A stretch of DNA of 19,619 nt, taken from assembly GCA_030618315.1 (NCBI GenBank), contig JAUXDO010000009.1:1-19619 (forward strand), in the 5' to 3' direction. Shown here one piece after another: positions 7,209 to 14,734 of this stretch. Positions within the stretch are counted from its first letter, which is position 1, and every line of letters starts with the position of its first letter. The notes under the pieces are model-generated. The model saw only the letters and a program-made list of their open reading frames with translations, was not told the origin of the DNA and searched no databases. Made by a program: the position numbers and the translations under genes. This DNA comes from Candidatus Peregrinibacteria bacterium. Lineage in GTDB: Bacteria > Patescibacteriota > Gracilibacteria > UM-FILTER-43-11.

Positions 7209-8486
7209 TCAATTTATTCTCCCCTGAAACTTCGGATCACTCAAACTCTCCTCAATCCGTAAAAGCTGATTGTATTTAGCAATCCTTTCACTTCTACATA
7301 ATGAACCTGTTTTAATCTGTCCTGTTCCCATTCCAACTACCAAATCAGATATAGTAGTATCTTCAGTTTCTCCGCTTCTATGTGATACAACGGCTGTAAA
7401 TCCCGCATCATGTGCCATATTTATAGCATCGATTGTTTCGGTTAAAGTGCCTATTTGATTAAGTTTGATAAGGATTGAATTACAATTTTTGTCGTCTATC
7501 GCTTTTTTAAGACGTTCGGTATTTGTAACAAGCAAATCATCACCGACGATTTGAACCCTGTCCCCCATTTTTTCTGTCATTAATTTAAACCCATCCCAAT
7601 CATCTTCAGCATGCCCGTCTTCGATAGAAACAATTGGATATTTATTTACCAAATCCGCGTAATAATCGACCATTTCTTCGGATGTGAGAGCTCGTCCTTC
7701 AGTTTTTAATTGATATTTACCGTTCTCAAAGAATTCAGAAGCCGCAGGATCCATTGCAATTCCAATATCTTCACCCGGCTTGTATCCAGCTTTTTCAATA
7801 GCTTCAATAATTAAAATAATAGCATCCTCATTTTTACTAAGACTTGGTGAAAAGCCACCTTCATCCCCTACTGCAGTGGAAAAACCACGTTCATTGATTA
7901 TCTTTTTTAGAGCATGGAAAGTTTCAGCTCCATATCGCAAGGCCTCTTTAAAACTTGGAGCGCCAACAGGCATAATCATAAATTCCTGCAGATCAGTTGA
8001 CCTAAGTGCATGCTTTCCACCATTCAGAACATTCATCATTGGGGTAGGCATTAAAAATGATTCACCTTTATTGCCGAGATTTCCAAGGTATTGATAATAA
8101 GGAATTCCTTCCACCATCGCACCCAATTTGGATACAGCTAATGAAAGACCAAGAATTGCATTTGCACCCAATTTCCCCTTATTTGGAGTTCCGTCGATAT
8201 CGATCATTCTCTGATCTATTTGACGTTGATTGCGTACTTCAGCATCAATAAATTCATCTCTTAATATTGTATTTACGTTCTCAACTGCCTTCAAAGTCCC
8301 CTTTCCGCCAAAACGACCCTTATCACCATCTCTAAGTTCTACAACTTCATGCTGACCTGTTGATGCACCACTGGGAACAATTGCAGACGCAGAAAAAGTA
8401 TCGGTAAAAACTTCTACTTCCACTGTCGGATTACCGCGCGAATCCAAAACCTCCCGCGCATGAATATTTTTAATTGTAGATGACAT
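7209..8486 (-). CDS. eno: enolase (phosphopyruvate hydratase)
   Basis: Glycolytic enzyme, 2-phosphoglycerate to phosphoenolpyruvate, cytoplasmic, Mg-dependent. I use the inner ATG (MSSTIKNIHAREVLDSRG), giving 425 residues, the normal bacterial length; an ATG 18 nt upstream (8504) would only add six residues. In this numbering the catalytic Glu is at 209 (GDEGGFSP), metal ligands at Asp246 (MDPAASEFF), Glu289 (SIEDG) and Asp316 (GDD), and catalytic lysines at 341 (LIKLNQIG) and 392 (IKTGS). SGASTGQHEVVELRDGD is the mobile substrate loop. One oddity: IEDGHAEDDW has His where Leu is common. It ends on TGA after KFQGRIN, a natural end for the family, which supports the standard code. The leader is T/A-rich heptads with no Shine-Dalgarno. 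Confidence 0.98.
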   Translation of the reverse strand: MSSTIKNIHAREVLDSRGNPTVEVEVFTDTFSASAIVPSGASTGQHEVVELRDGDKGRFGGKGTLKAVENVNTILRDEFIDAEVRNQRQIDQRMIDIDGTPNKGKLGANAILGLSLAVSKLGAMVEGIPYYQYLGNLGNKGESFLMPTPMMNVLNGGKHALRSTDLQEFMIMPVGAPSFKEALRYGAETFHALKKIINERGFSTAVGDEGGFSPSLSKNEDAIILIIEAIEKAGYKPGEDIGIAMDPAASEFFENGKYQLKTEGRALTSEEMVDYYADLVNKYPIVSIEDGHAEDDWDGFKLMTEKMGDRVQIVGDDLLVTNTERLKKAIDDKNCNSILIKLNQIGTLTETIDAINMAHDAGFTAVVSHRSGETEDTTISDLVVGMGTGQIKTGSLCRSERIAKYNQLLRIEESLSDPKFQGRIN

Positions 8487-8525
8487 ATTTATTTTATTTA
8501 ACATTTATTATTTATCATTCTACAT
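8487..8525. repeat. heptad-like A/T repeat in the enolase leader
   Basis: On the plus strand CATTTAT, TATTTAT and CATTCTA run on at 7-nt spacing just before the enolase start. The same theme is seen upstream of prmC at 15626-15662. Confidence 0.55.
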
Positions 8526-8561
8526 TTTTTTCAGGAATACACAAAAAAACCACCAACCATT

Positions 8562-8567
8562 ATTATA
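8562..8567 (-). promoter_or_regulatory. candidate -10 box for enolase
   Basis: TATAAT on the minus strand, about 75 nt before the enolase start. No convincing -35 is found 16-18 nt upstream, where the sequence enters the GC-richer block at 8571-8720. Confidence 0.4.
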
Positions 8568-8570
8568 ATA

Positions 8571-8720
8571 AAGTGAGCTCGAAAGGAAGTGAGCGCACGA
8601 CGAAGCAAGACCCTGAGGGGACATGTGCCTTGAAGGAAGCTTGCGGAGTTATGCGAACTTTCTGTAGAGTGAAAACACTTGTTTGGAAAGGCCGAAAACC
8701 TTTTTGAAAGGTTTTTGGTA
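8571..8720. other. GC-richer non-coding block, possible RNA gene or repeat
   Basis: This 150-nt block stands out from the A/T-rich gaps around it. It contains several short potential stems: AGTGAAAACACT near 8669, CCCTGAGGGG near 8611, and AAGCTTGC pairing with GCGAACTT apart from one mismatch. It starts at the candidate enolase -10 and ends at a hairpin next to the stop at 8724. The plus-strand reading frame across it has no protein-like character. It does not match tRNA, tmRNA, RNase P or SRP RNA as far as I can see. I cannot name it. Confidence 0.4.
8695..8715 (-). terminator. hairpin after the 210-aa gene, weak terminator candidate
   Basis: AAAACCTTT and AAAGGTTTT form a 9-bp stem with a 3-nt loop, 9 nt past the stop at 8724. 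The T-run is part of the stem instead of following it, so the terminator role is uncertain. Confidence 0.4.
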
Positions 8721-8723
8721 TCT

Positions 8724-9356
8724 TTAGATATCGAGTTCCGCTTCTATATCCAATTCATCCTTCTTTTTCTTAACTCGAGTCTTTTTCTTAGGCTCTTCTT
8801 CAATTGTAGGTTCGCCAAATTTCGGCAATACAGCCTCAATTGCCGCCCAATCAGAATCCTCGCTTATCGGAATAATAATTGTTACCTCATCTCCAACAGA
8901 AGCACGAAAATAGGTTACTGAAGCAAGAAGTACATTATACGCCTTACCTTCCGTTAATACCTGATACTGACCATCGTTATAAACCAAAGGTCCAATCACA
9001 GTTTTTCTTTCAATCGGACCGATTTGTTTATATAAAAATTTACCTTCTTCAGTCACTGTAAGCTTCAAAACATCTCCCGGAATTAATTTTGATTTACTAG
9101 CATAATTTGCTGGAACCGGATAAACAGTACCTTTTTGATCAATCATATTTTGCCCATCAAATACGCCTTCAATAATCCTTCCTTCAACAGACGCCGAACT
9201 TGAAATAGACGCCGCTTTATCTGCATATTGTCTTGTGTCGGCTTTTGAAGATATTGGAATATCACCGACCTCACTAATAAGCTGCTTGGCTAACTTTAAG
9301 GCAGATTCTGCTGTTTCAATAGCCTCATGGGCTTTATTTAATTTATCGTCAGACAT
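8724..9356 (-). CDS. 210-aa cytoplasmic protein of unknown function
   Basis: No signal peptide or membrane segment. Residues 1-35 form a likely coiled-coil helix (AHEAIETAESALKLAKQLI). A beta-rich domain covers about 55-170, with strands such as VEGRIIEGVFDG, TVYPVPANYASKSKLIPGDV, KLTVTEEGKFLYKQIGPIER and VGDEVTIIIP. The tail is charged: a lysine-rich run (KKKTRVKKKKDE) then an acidic end (LDIEAELDI). From memory the segment VPANYASKSKL...GDVLKL with KQIGPIER recurs in CPR proteins of unknown role; I cannot confirm this here. The charged tail and small beta domain could suit nucleic-acid or ribosome contact, but nothing proves it. The leader comprises ACATACA-type heptads and no Shine-Dalgarno. 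Confidence 0.85.
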   Translation of the reverse strand: MSDDKLNKAHEAIETAESALKLAKQLISEVGDIPISSKADTRQYADKAASISSSASVEGRIIEGVFDGQNMIDQKGTVYPVPANYASKSKLIPGDVLKLTVTEEGKFLYKQIGPIERKTVIGPLVYNDGQYQVLTEGKAYNVLLASVTYFRASVGDEVTIIIPISEDSDWAAIEAVLPKFGEPTIEEEPKKKTRVKKKKDELDIEAELDI

Positions 9357-9377
9357 TTCTATTTTTGTGTTAGTAAT

Positions 9378-9464
9378 TATTAATGTTGTATGTTGTATGT
9401 TTTATGTTGTAGGTTGTAAGCTATAAATAGGCCTTAAATCTTACAACATTCAACTTGCAACATC
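9378..9464. repeat. GTTGTAN heptad repeat with inverted arms, copy 1
   Basis: Fills the gap between the kinase stop (9465) and the start at 9356. On the plus strand, heptads such as ATGTTGT and AGGTTGT run into a core at 9413-9447, which contains AAATAGGCCTTAAATC, and then inverted heptads (TTACAAC, ATTCAAC, TTGCAAC). The arms can pair as a long imperfect hairpin. The same core occurs in opposite orientation at 10598-10625. Confidence 0.8.
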
Positions 9465-10556
9465 TTAATCAGTGTAATCAATGGTCGATTTAGTAATGTG
9501 GATATCTTGCTTCTTATATAGTGCTTCCATTTCAGATTTACTGAGTAATCCTGCCTGCGCACCAAACTGATTCACGACCGAATGTGCATTGAGTGTACCA
9601 TAAATTAAAGATGTATTCAAAGTTTTACCTGAAATCTGAGCACTTGTAAAGCCACTTGCAAATGCATCTCCTCCTCCGAGCACATCAATTCTCTTATGTG
9701 AATAGACAGGGCAGAAATAAATATGCTTTCCATCACTAGCCTGAGCACCATTTTTTCCATCAGTTATTACAACTTTATTCGCTCCGTTTTTATGAAGTTC
9801 AAGCATTATTTCACTTACATCATCCGCATATGGCGGTAAAAAATTCTTAGACGTATGAATATGATGTTTTGGGTCGTCTTTTTTATTACCGGCAAGCTGA
9901 TAAAGGGTTTTAGAAAAAAGTGAAGCCTCTTCTTTATTTAAAAATAAGATCTCAGTTCTTTCTAAAAGCTGTTTCCATTTTTTAGAACCTTGAATAATCT
10001 GTTCTTTACCCGGATTCCACGCTAACTTAATATGTGGATTTTGTTTAAGAATTTTAAGAAGAACATTTGGAATCTTGCTGTTTTCTTCAGTTAAGTGATT
10101 CAGAAATATCCAGTCTGCTTTTGAAAGCTCTTTAATCGGCAGATCCTCAGCACAAAAAAAGCGATTTGCACCTGCATAAGCAAGCAGGGTACGGTCTCCA
10201 TCAAATGTATTAATGATATTTGAAAAAGCAGTTCTGTCTCGTTTCGTTTTCTTAACAAAATCAGTACAAACGCCATTTGATTTTAAATTATTTATAACCT
10301 TATCACCATATTCTGCTCCGATCTTACCAACAACACTGGCATCAAAACCCATACGGGCAAAAGCAATTCCTGTATTTGTAGCACCTCCGCCAAATGTTTC
10401 AATAACCTCATCTACTCTGATTTTTCCACCATGCTTTAAGCAAAGCCACTTATCCCTGCTATCAGCAGTGGAAAGTTCCATAATAGACTGATCTTTTGCC
10501 TGAACAAAAATATCAAATGTAGCCCCGCCTATGGTAAAAATTTTTGGTCTTTTCAT
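9465..10556 (-). CDS. PfkB-family carbohydrate/nucleoside kinase
   Basis: ATP-dependent kinase of the ribokinase/PfkB superfamily, 363 residues, cytoplasmic. The N-terminal PfkB signature is GGGATNTGIAFARMG at 56-70. NKEEA at 207-211 is the usual motif after the mid-domain. The C-terminal signature is DVLGGGDAFASGF at 291-303, where Asp297 is the catalytic base. The family anion-hole motif is usually GAGD; here it is GGGD, which is seen in some members and should stay active. Residues about 215-245 form a loop (NKKDDPKHHIHTSKNF) longer than in ribokinase. Substrate cannot be read from sequence: ribose, a nucleoside or a sugar phosphate are all possible. TATAAA lies just before the ATG; heptad repeats lie on both sides of the gene. 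Confidence 0.92.
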   Translation of the reverse strand: MKRPKIFTIGGATFDIFVQAKDQSIMELSTADSRDKWLCLKHGGKIRVDEVIETFGGGATNTGIAFARMGFDASVVGKIGAEYGDKVINNLKSNGVCTDFVKKTKRDRTAFSNIINTFDGDRTLLAYAGANRFFCAEDLPIKELSKADWIFLNHLTEENSKIPNVLLKILKQNPHIKLAWNPGKEQIIQGSKKWKQLLERTEILFLNKEEASLFSKTLYQLAGNKKDDPKHHIHTSKNFLPPYADDVSEIMLELHKNGANKVVITDGKNGAQASDGKHIYFCPVYSHKRIDVLGGGDAFASGFTSAQISGKTLNTSLIYGTLNAHSVVNQFGAQAGLLSKSEMEALYKKQDIHITKSTIDYTD

Positions 10557-10587
10557 TATTTTATATTTATAGGACTTAGGAATGATT

Positions 10588-10657
10588 TAAGTTGTATGTT
10601 GTAAGATTTAGGACCTATTTACAACCTACAACTTACAACCTACAACTTACAACTTAT
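10588..10657. repeat. GTTGTAN heptad repeat with inverted arms, copy 2
   Basis: Upstream of the kinase start. On the minus strand four to five heptads (GTTGTAA, GTTGTAG) lead to the core at 10598-10625, AAATAGGTCCTAAATC, then inverted heptads TTACAAC and ATACAAC. It is the same element as 9378-9464, in the other orientation, with a 7-nt shorter core. Confidence 0.8.
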
Positions 10658-10686
10658 TAATGTTAATTGTTAAATATTTGAATTTT

Positions 10687-10707
10687 GCCTGCCCGCCGTG
10701 GTGGGGG
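10687..10707. repeat. small GC-rich palindromic repeat, intergenic copy
   Basis: GCCTGCCCGCCGTGG followed by a G run, just downstream of the MFS stop. It is GC-rich in an A/T-rich gap and matches the start of the repeat embedded in the lipoprotein gene at 4121. Confidence 0.5.
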
Positions 10708-10709
10708 TT

Positions 10710-11957
10710 TTAAGTTTTGAGTTTCAGATCCGCAGGATCTTGGTTATACCCCTTCATAAGAATAGTAATCATTCCAAGCCCAAAAGCCAGCATAGCGATT
10801 ACAAAAAATGCAACTTGTATACCATAAGCATCTGCAATTAATCCGGAAAATATCGGACCAATAATATACCCAAGCCTGACTAGTAAATTATTCAAACCTG
10901 TTATTTCACCAAACATTCTGCGTGGAGTCAGATGCGTAATTACTCCATTATATGCCGGTCTGATAATCGCCAAAGCTAATGAAGTCATAGTTGCAAGTAT
11001 TACCACCCAGGCCTGATCTACAACAAAAGAAAGAAGTACATAAGATGCTGCACCAATAAACAAACCGGTTGCTATAACATTCTTTTTCCCCTTACGATCA
11101 GCTACTTCTGAAAAGAAATAACTAAAAATAAACGGAACATACATCACTGCCATAAAAAGTGCAATTTCGCTTAGATTTAAATCAATTGTCAAAGCAAATA
11201 ATGGAAGAAACACAAATTTAAACATAGTAATTACCCCATCAAAAAACGCCAGAAATAAGTAGAAATACATCTTCTTATTGATATTCTTCATATCTTCTGC
11301 AATATCTCTAAAATCCTGAGCCCGATGAAAATATCTTTTCAGCCCTCCAAAAAATGATTTGAATCCTCTTTCACGTATTCTTGGCAAAATAAACAAGCTC
11401 GCAATTATACTCGGCAGTACGAATAGAAACATCACATTAAGTGAATAATAAGGAATTAGAAATGACGCAATAAACATACCAAGTATCCATCCAAAATAGT
11501 TTAAAGCGGTGTAATAACCAAAAGAGCGTGAATCACCAGATTTACTACTATGCTTACGAATATAGGACTCTGCCCCTACTGAAACAAGTGGATGAGCTAT
11601 GCCATTCAGAATAAAAGCGATAATAAGTAGTGGAATACTGGCTAAATATCCAGCAGCTATATAGCACATTATTGTAAAAAGATAAAATATCTCACCATCT
11701 TCCATTATCCGCGTATTTTTTACCTTATCTGCCAGCCTCATAAGGGGAATAGTAACTAAAAGAGAAATCACACTCATAACAGACATAAAGACCCCGACAA
11801 TCGTATAGTTATTGCTAAAGGAATCGATAAAAATAGAAAAATACGGATCAACAAAACCCCATCCAAACGTTCTTATAAAAATCACAAAAACAACAAGTTT
11901 TACGCCTATCGGGATACGTTTTGTGTCTTTGATGATTGATTTTATTGGATTAGTCAT
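10710..11957 (-). CDS. MFS transporter
   Basis: Major facilitator permease, about 12 transmembrane helices, 415 residues from ATG 11957 (MTNPIKSIIKDTKRIPIGVK). An in-frame ATG at 12017 would add 20 residues (KLETRNSNFKYQISNFKFE), but these are translated heptad repeat, so I reject it. Loop 2-3 has a motif A-like LADKVKN, and its counterpart in the second half is VADRKGKKN. The central cytoplasmic loop (FFGGLKRYFHRAQDFRDIAEDMKN) separates the two six-helix halves. Residues such as GFVDPYFSIFID in helix 1 and NGIAHPLVSVGAESYI in helix 4 resemble drug/sugar efflux-type MFS proteins; substrate unknown. The C-terminal residues LKLKT are also encoded by repeat-like sequence. No Shine-Dalgarno precedes the start. 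Confidence 0.93.
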   Translation of the reverse strand: MTNPIKSIIKDTKRIPIGVKLVVFVIFIRTFGWGFVDPYFSIFIDSFSNNYTIVGVFMSVMSVISLLVTIPLMRLADKVKNTRIMEDGEIFYLFTIMCYIAAGYLASIPLLIIAFILNGIAHPLVSVGAESYIRKHSSKSGDSRSFGYYTALNYFGWILGMFIASFLIPYYSLNVMFLFVLPSIIASLFILPRIRERGFKSFFGGLKRYFHRAQDFRDIAEDMKNINKKMYFYLFLAFFDGVITMFKFVFLPLFALTIDLNLSEIALFMAVMYVPFIFSYFFSEVADRKGKKNVIATGLFIGAASYVLLSFVVDQAWVVILATMTSLALAIIRPAYNGVITHLTPRRMFGEITGLNNLLVRLGYIIGPIFSGLIADAYGIQVAFFVIAMLAFGLGMITILMKGYNQDPADLKLKT

Positions 11958-12032
11958 TTCAAATTTGAAATTTGATATTTGATATTTGAAATTCGAATTT
12001 CTAGTTTCAAGCTTCAAATTTCTAGTTTCAAG
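11958..12032. repeat. ten-unit heptad repeat in the MFS leader
   Basis: Minus strand, directly after the stop at 12033: TGAAACT, AGAAATT, TGAAGCT, TGAAACT, AGAAATT, CGAATTT, CAAATAT, CAAATAT, CAAATTT, CAAATTT, then GAA and the ATG. The 7-nt phase holds over all ten units. It fills the entire gap, so no room is left for a separate promoter or Shine-Dalgarno. Confidence 0.9.
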
Positions 12033-14546
12033 TTAAGAAATTAACTTCTTCTTATGCCTATAAAAAACATAAGCAGCAAATAAAGAAATCAGAATAATCC
12101 AAATAGTTTCAGGCCCTGTATCGTCATTAGACGGAACATTAGCCAGTTGATTATCTAAAGTAGGAGTATATGTTGGCTGAGATGTAGGAGGCTGTGGCGG
12201 TGCACTGTGAAAGCTTGTTCCACCCGGAATCATTGAAAATTCAGCGGATAAAGGTGAGATTTCTCTTCCTGCAAGATCAAGACCGACAACTGCGAAGTAA
12301 TACGGAATCTGAGGAATCAGATCTTTTACGGTGTAACCCGGTGTATTATTCGGAGTTACAATATAATCATCATATCTGCCTGAACTTAAACCAAAGTAAA
12401 CCTTGTAGAAATATGCACCTGTTATAGGTTCCCAACCAAGTGTAATTGTATTTTGAGTGGAAGTAGCCTGAATAGTTCCTGGTAAAACAGAAACCTGACC
12501 CTCATCAGGATAAATCATCTGACCTGTTACAGGGTCAAAAACTGGTACTGCAACATCAGTTGGTTCTTCTGTTAGTTCATCCCCACTTAACGAGGATTCT
12601 TCATCTGGAGACACAGGAGTAACTGCTATAACAATACTTTTCTCTTCACTTTCCAATCCTTTTGAATCAATTGCTGTAACAGCAAAGAAATATTGAGTGT
12701 CATTTTCAAGTTCATCGATAGTTAATAATGTAACCGAATCATCAGTTTCGATTGATTTATCAAACTCATCAAAAGCTGTTCCATAATATATTTTGTATTT
12801 TTGAATTTCTGTTTCATGTCCTTTAACCTCTTCCCATACTAAGTCGACTGAAGAATCTAACTCAGTACCTGTAAGACCACTTACCTGAGGAGGAAGAACA
12901 TCATCCTTTCCCGCAACAACTACCATAGCCGTATTCAAAAGTTCTGATTTATTAGAAAGTGAATCTATAAGAATTACATCGATAGGAAAACTGCCATCGA
13001 TAACAGGTGCAGCGATAATAGCTGTATAAGTTCCGGGATCAGAAGGTAAAAGTACTTCCTGAATACCCTGCAAACGGATTTTGACTTCATCCAAACCAGG
13101 TTCAGACTGAGCAGTTATAGTAAGAGAAGTACCCGGTGCGACAATTCCGTCCGGATAAATTTCAAAACTATTTAAAACAGGTGGAAGTGTATCTATCTGA
13201 ATAGTTACAGATGAGGAAACATCTCCATTCTCTGACATTAAATAAAATGTATGAGAACCTGTTATAAGATTTTGAGCCTGAAAACTTAAAAATCCATCAC
13301 TATCAGTTTCCGTATTGCCGATCTTAGTGTCGTTATCAAATACTTTTAAATTGATATTCGGATCACCCTGACCTGTAAGAATAACAAGACTATTTCCAAG
13401 TTCAGCACCATCAACTGGTGATTTGATCATAAGAGACGATGATGTTGGTCCGACTACTACAGCCTTTTCCGGAATTACTTCTATCAGATATTCACCTGAT
13501 ATCTTCCAGTTATTTTTATCAAGAATCTGAATTGCCTGATTGCCAAGCTGAGTCAGCCTTAGGGCCAGATTAAACGTAAATGCACCAAGGTCTGATTCTT
13601 TAAACGTATATTCACCATTATTAGGAAGTACCGCATGTTCATCATCCGGAGTGGATATAAGTATCGTACCTGTATAGTTCTTCGCTACGTTACCGTCTTT
13701 ATCTCGTGCAACGATTGTAAGTGTCTGGTCTGTATTAACTTTGATTGTAGAAGGCAAGCCCTCGATATCAAAATGATGTACAGGACCAGGTAATACCTCG
13801 CTATCACCGGCTGTTATATCAGCACGAAGTAAATCGGTTATAATTGTATTACCGCCAAATGCGTAATCAGTAGCCACCGGAGCATAAAATACAACTTCTT
13901 CACGGTCAGTTAATACCTGATTCATAGTCGCATCCATTGCAGTAAATACGGATATACCTGAATATTTTGAAGTAACTTTAAAATTCGCACGCCCATGATC
14001 ATCAGTCACTCCCCCGTTTATTGTGGAGACCACATCTTCTGTTCTGCTTGAGATCAGCTGTACCTGATGATTCCTTATCGGATTTCTATATGCATCAAAT
14101 AGAGTAACCGTAACAAAAGTCTTTTCTTCACCATCGGCAGTTAACATCTGACTTGTACTGGAAAGATCGGACTGAGTTGCTGAGACCTGATCCGCGTAAA
14201 CCTTAAAAGATTCTTGCGGTGAAGAATCAATTGAACCCGGGAAAAGTACAGCAACTTTGTAATCACCAGCGACTTTTGTCTGATGACCATAAAGATCCGC
14301 CTCAGCAATTCCTTCCAAATCAGCCTGAGCTGGAATACGGATAACAGAATAATCCGGCTTTTCAACAACAAACACAACATTCTGTGCTGGGTTTATTAGT
14401 GACGTTTTTAAACCAGAAGCGTAACCGGCAACAGTATCATTTCCATATGCCCGAACTGGTAAATAGTCAGCTGACGCTATCGGCACTATTAATGCCTGAA
14501 GCCCCATGACAAGAGCCACTATTGATGCTTTTATTTTTGTTTTCAT
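12033..14546 (-). CDS. large Big/Fn3 surface protein with C-terminal sorting-type tail
   Basis: Secreted, wall- or membrane-anchored multidomain protein of 837 residues from ATG 14546, where MKTKIKASIVALVMGLQALI starts a clean signal peptide ending IASA at 26. An in-frame ATG at 14615 would prepend 23 residues of translated heptad repeat and bury the signal, so I reject it. Domains by pattern: a Big-1 (invasin-like) module about 108-215 (LTADGEEKTFVTVTLFDAYR), a second Ig-like module 240-360, Ig-like modules 370-455 and 456-550, Fn3 at 552-645 (QYFFAVTAIDSKG) and Fn3 at 690-775 (PYYFAVVGLDLAG). A Pro/Thr-rich spacer follows. The tail is DDTGPE, a hydrophobic helix, then RHKKKLIS, like a sortase or other sorting signal but without LPXTG. 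Role probably adhesion or surface structure. A strong promoter lies upstream. Confidence 0.9.
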   Translation of the reverse strand: MKTKIKASIVALVMGLQALIVPIASADYLPVRAYGNDTVAGYASGLKTSLINPAQNVVFVVEKPDYSVIRIPAQADLEGIAEADLYGHQTKVAGDYKVAVLFPGSIDSSPQESFKVYADQVSATQSDLSSTSQMLTADGEEKTFVTVTLFDAYRNPIRNHQVQLISSRTEDVVSTINGGVTDDHGRANFKVTSKYSGISVFTAMDATMNQVLTDREEVVFYAPVATDYAFGGNTIITDLLRADITAGDSEVLPGPVHHFDIEGLPSTIKVNTDQTLTIVARDKDGNVAKNYTGTILISTPDDEHAVLPNNGEYTFKESDLGAFTFNLALRLTQLGNQAIQILDKNNWKISGEYLIEVIPEKAVVVGPTSSSLMIKSPVDGAELGNSLVILTGQGDPNINLKVFDNDTKIGNTETDSDGFLSFQAQNLITGSHTFYLMSENGDVSSSVTIQIDTLPPVLNSFEIYPDGIVAPGTSLTITAQSEPGLDEVKIRLQGIQEVLLPSDPGTYTAIIAAPVIDGSFPIDVILIDSLSNKSELLNTAMVVVAGKDDVLPPQVSGLTGTELDSSVDLVWEEVKGHETEIQKYKIYYGTAFDEFDKSIETDDSVTLLTIDELENDTQYFFAVTAIDSKGLESEEKSIVIAVTPVSPDEESSLSGDELTEEPTDVAVPVFDPVTGQMIYPDEGQVSVLPGTIQATSTQNTITLGWEPITGAYFYKVYFGLSSGRYDDYIVTPNNTPGYTVKDLIPQIPYYFAVVGLDLAGREISPLSAEFSMIPGGTSFHSAPPQPPTSQPTYTPTLDNQLANVPSNDDTGPETIWIILISLFAAYVFYRHKKKLIS

Positions 14547-14617
14547 AATATTTGAAATTGGAAATTTGATATTTGGTATTTCTTCGAGTTTCGATTTTCG
14601 GTCTTCGAGTTTCAAAG
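14547..14617. repeat. heptad repeat in the surface-protein leader
   Basis: Minus strand: TGAAACT, CGAAGAC, CGAAAAT, CGAAACT, CGAAGAA, a 3-nt slip (ATA), then CCAAATA, TCAAATT, TCCAATT, TCAAATA and TT before the ATG. Related to the repeat at 11958-12032; it is also read through by a long spurious ORF start. Confidence 0.85.
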
Positions 14618-14628
14618 ATAATCATTAT

Positions 14629-14657
14629 ATTATAGCAAAAATAAGCCATTTTATCAA
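14629..14657 (-). promoter_or_regulatory. strong sigma70-like promoter for the surface protein
   Basis: Minus strand: TTGATA (14652-14657), 17-nt spacer, TATAAT (14629-14634). Transcription would start near 14622, giving a leader of about 75 nt made almost wholly of heptad repeats. Confidence 0.8.
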
Positions 14658-14681
14658 TGGTGAAGGGTATGATTTCACCAT
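14657..14681. other. 8-bp inverted repeat between the prmC terminator and the promoter
   Basis: ATGGTGAA (14657-14664) and TTCACCAT (14674-14681) with a 9-nt loop. The inner edge touches the -35 box of the surface-protein promoter, so it could be an operator, or it could be part of the prmC terminator region. Confidence 0.45.
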
Positions 14682-14702
14682 AAAAAAAAGCCCTATCAAG
14701 GG
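14682..14702 (-). terminator. intrinsic terminator of prmC
   Basis: Minus strand: a short stem CCCT/AGGG (14691-14702) with a TGAT loop, then a C and an 8-T tract (14682-14689). The stem is short but the U-tract is long. Between it and the prmC stop lie three heptads (AGATTTC, AGATTTC, AGAATTC). Confidence 0.6.
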
Positions 14703-14734
14703 GAAAAATATTTGTGAATTCTGAAATCTGAAAT

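Noticed and set aside
7209..7211. UGA read as glycine (code 25)
   Set aside because: TGA ends enolase right after the normal family C-terminus, and it also ends the M24 peptidase; no in-frame TGA interrupts any of the accepted genes.
8480..8707. Plus-strand ORF of 75 aa across the enolase leader and GC-richer block
   Set aside because: It starts inside the enolase 5' end and its peptide has no domain or signal character; the block is better viewed as non-coding.
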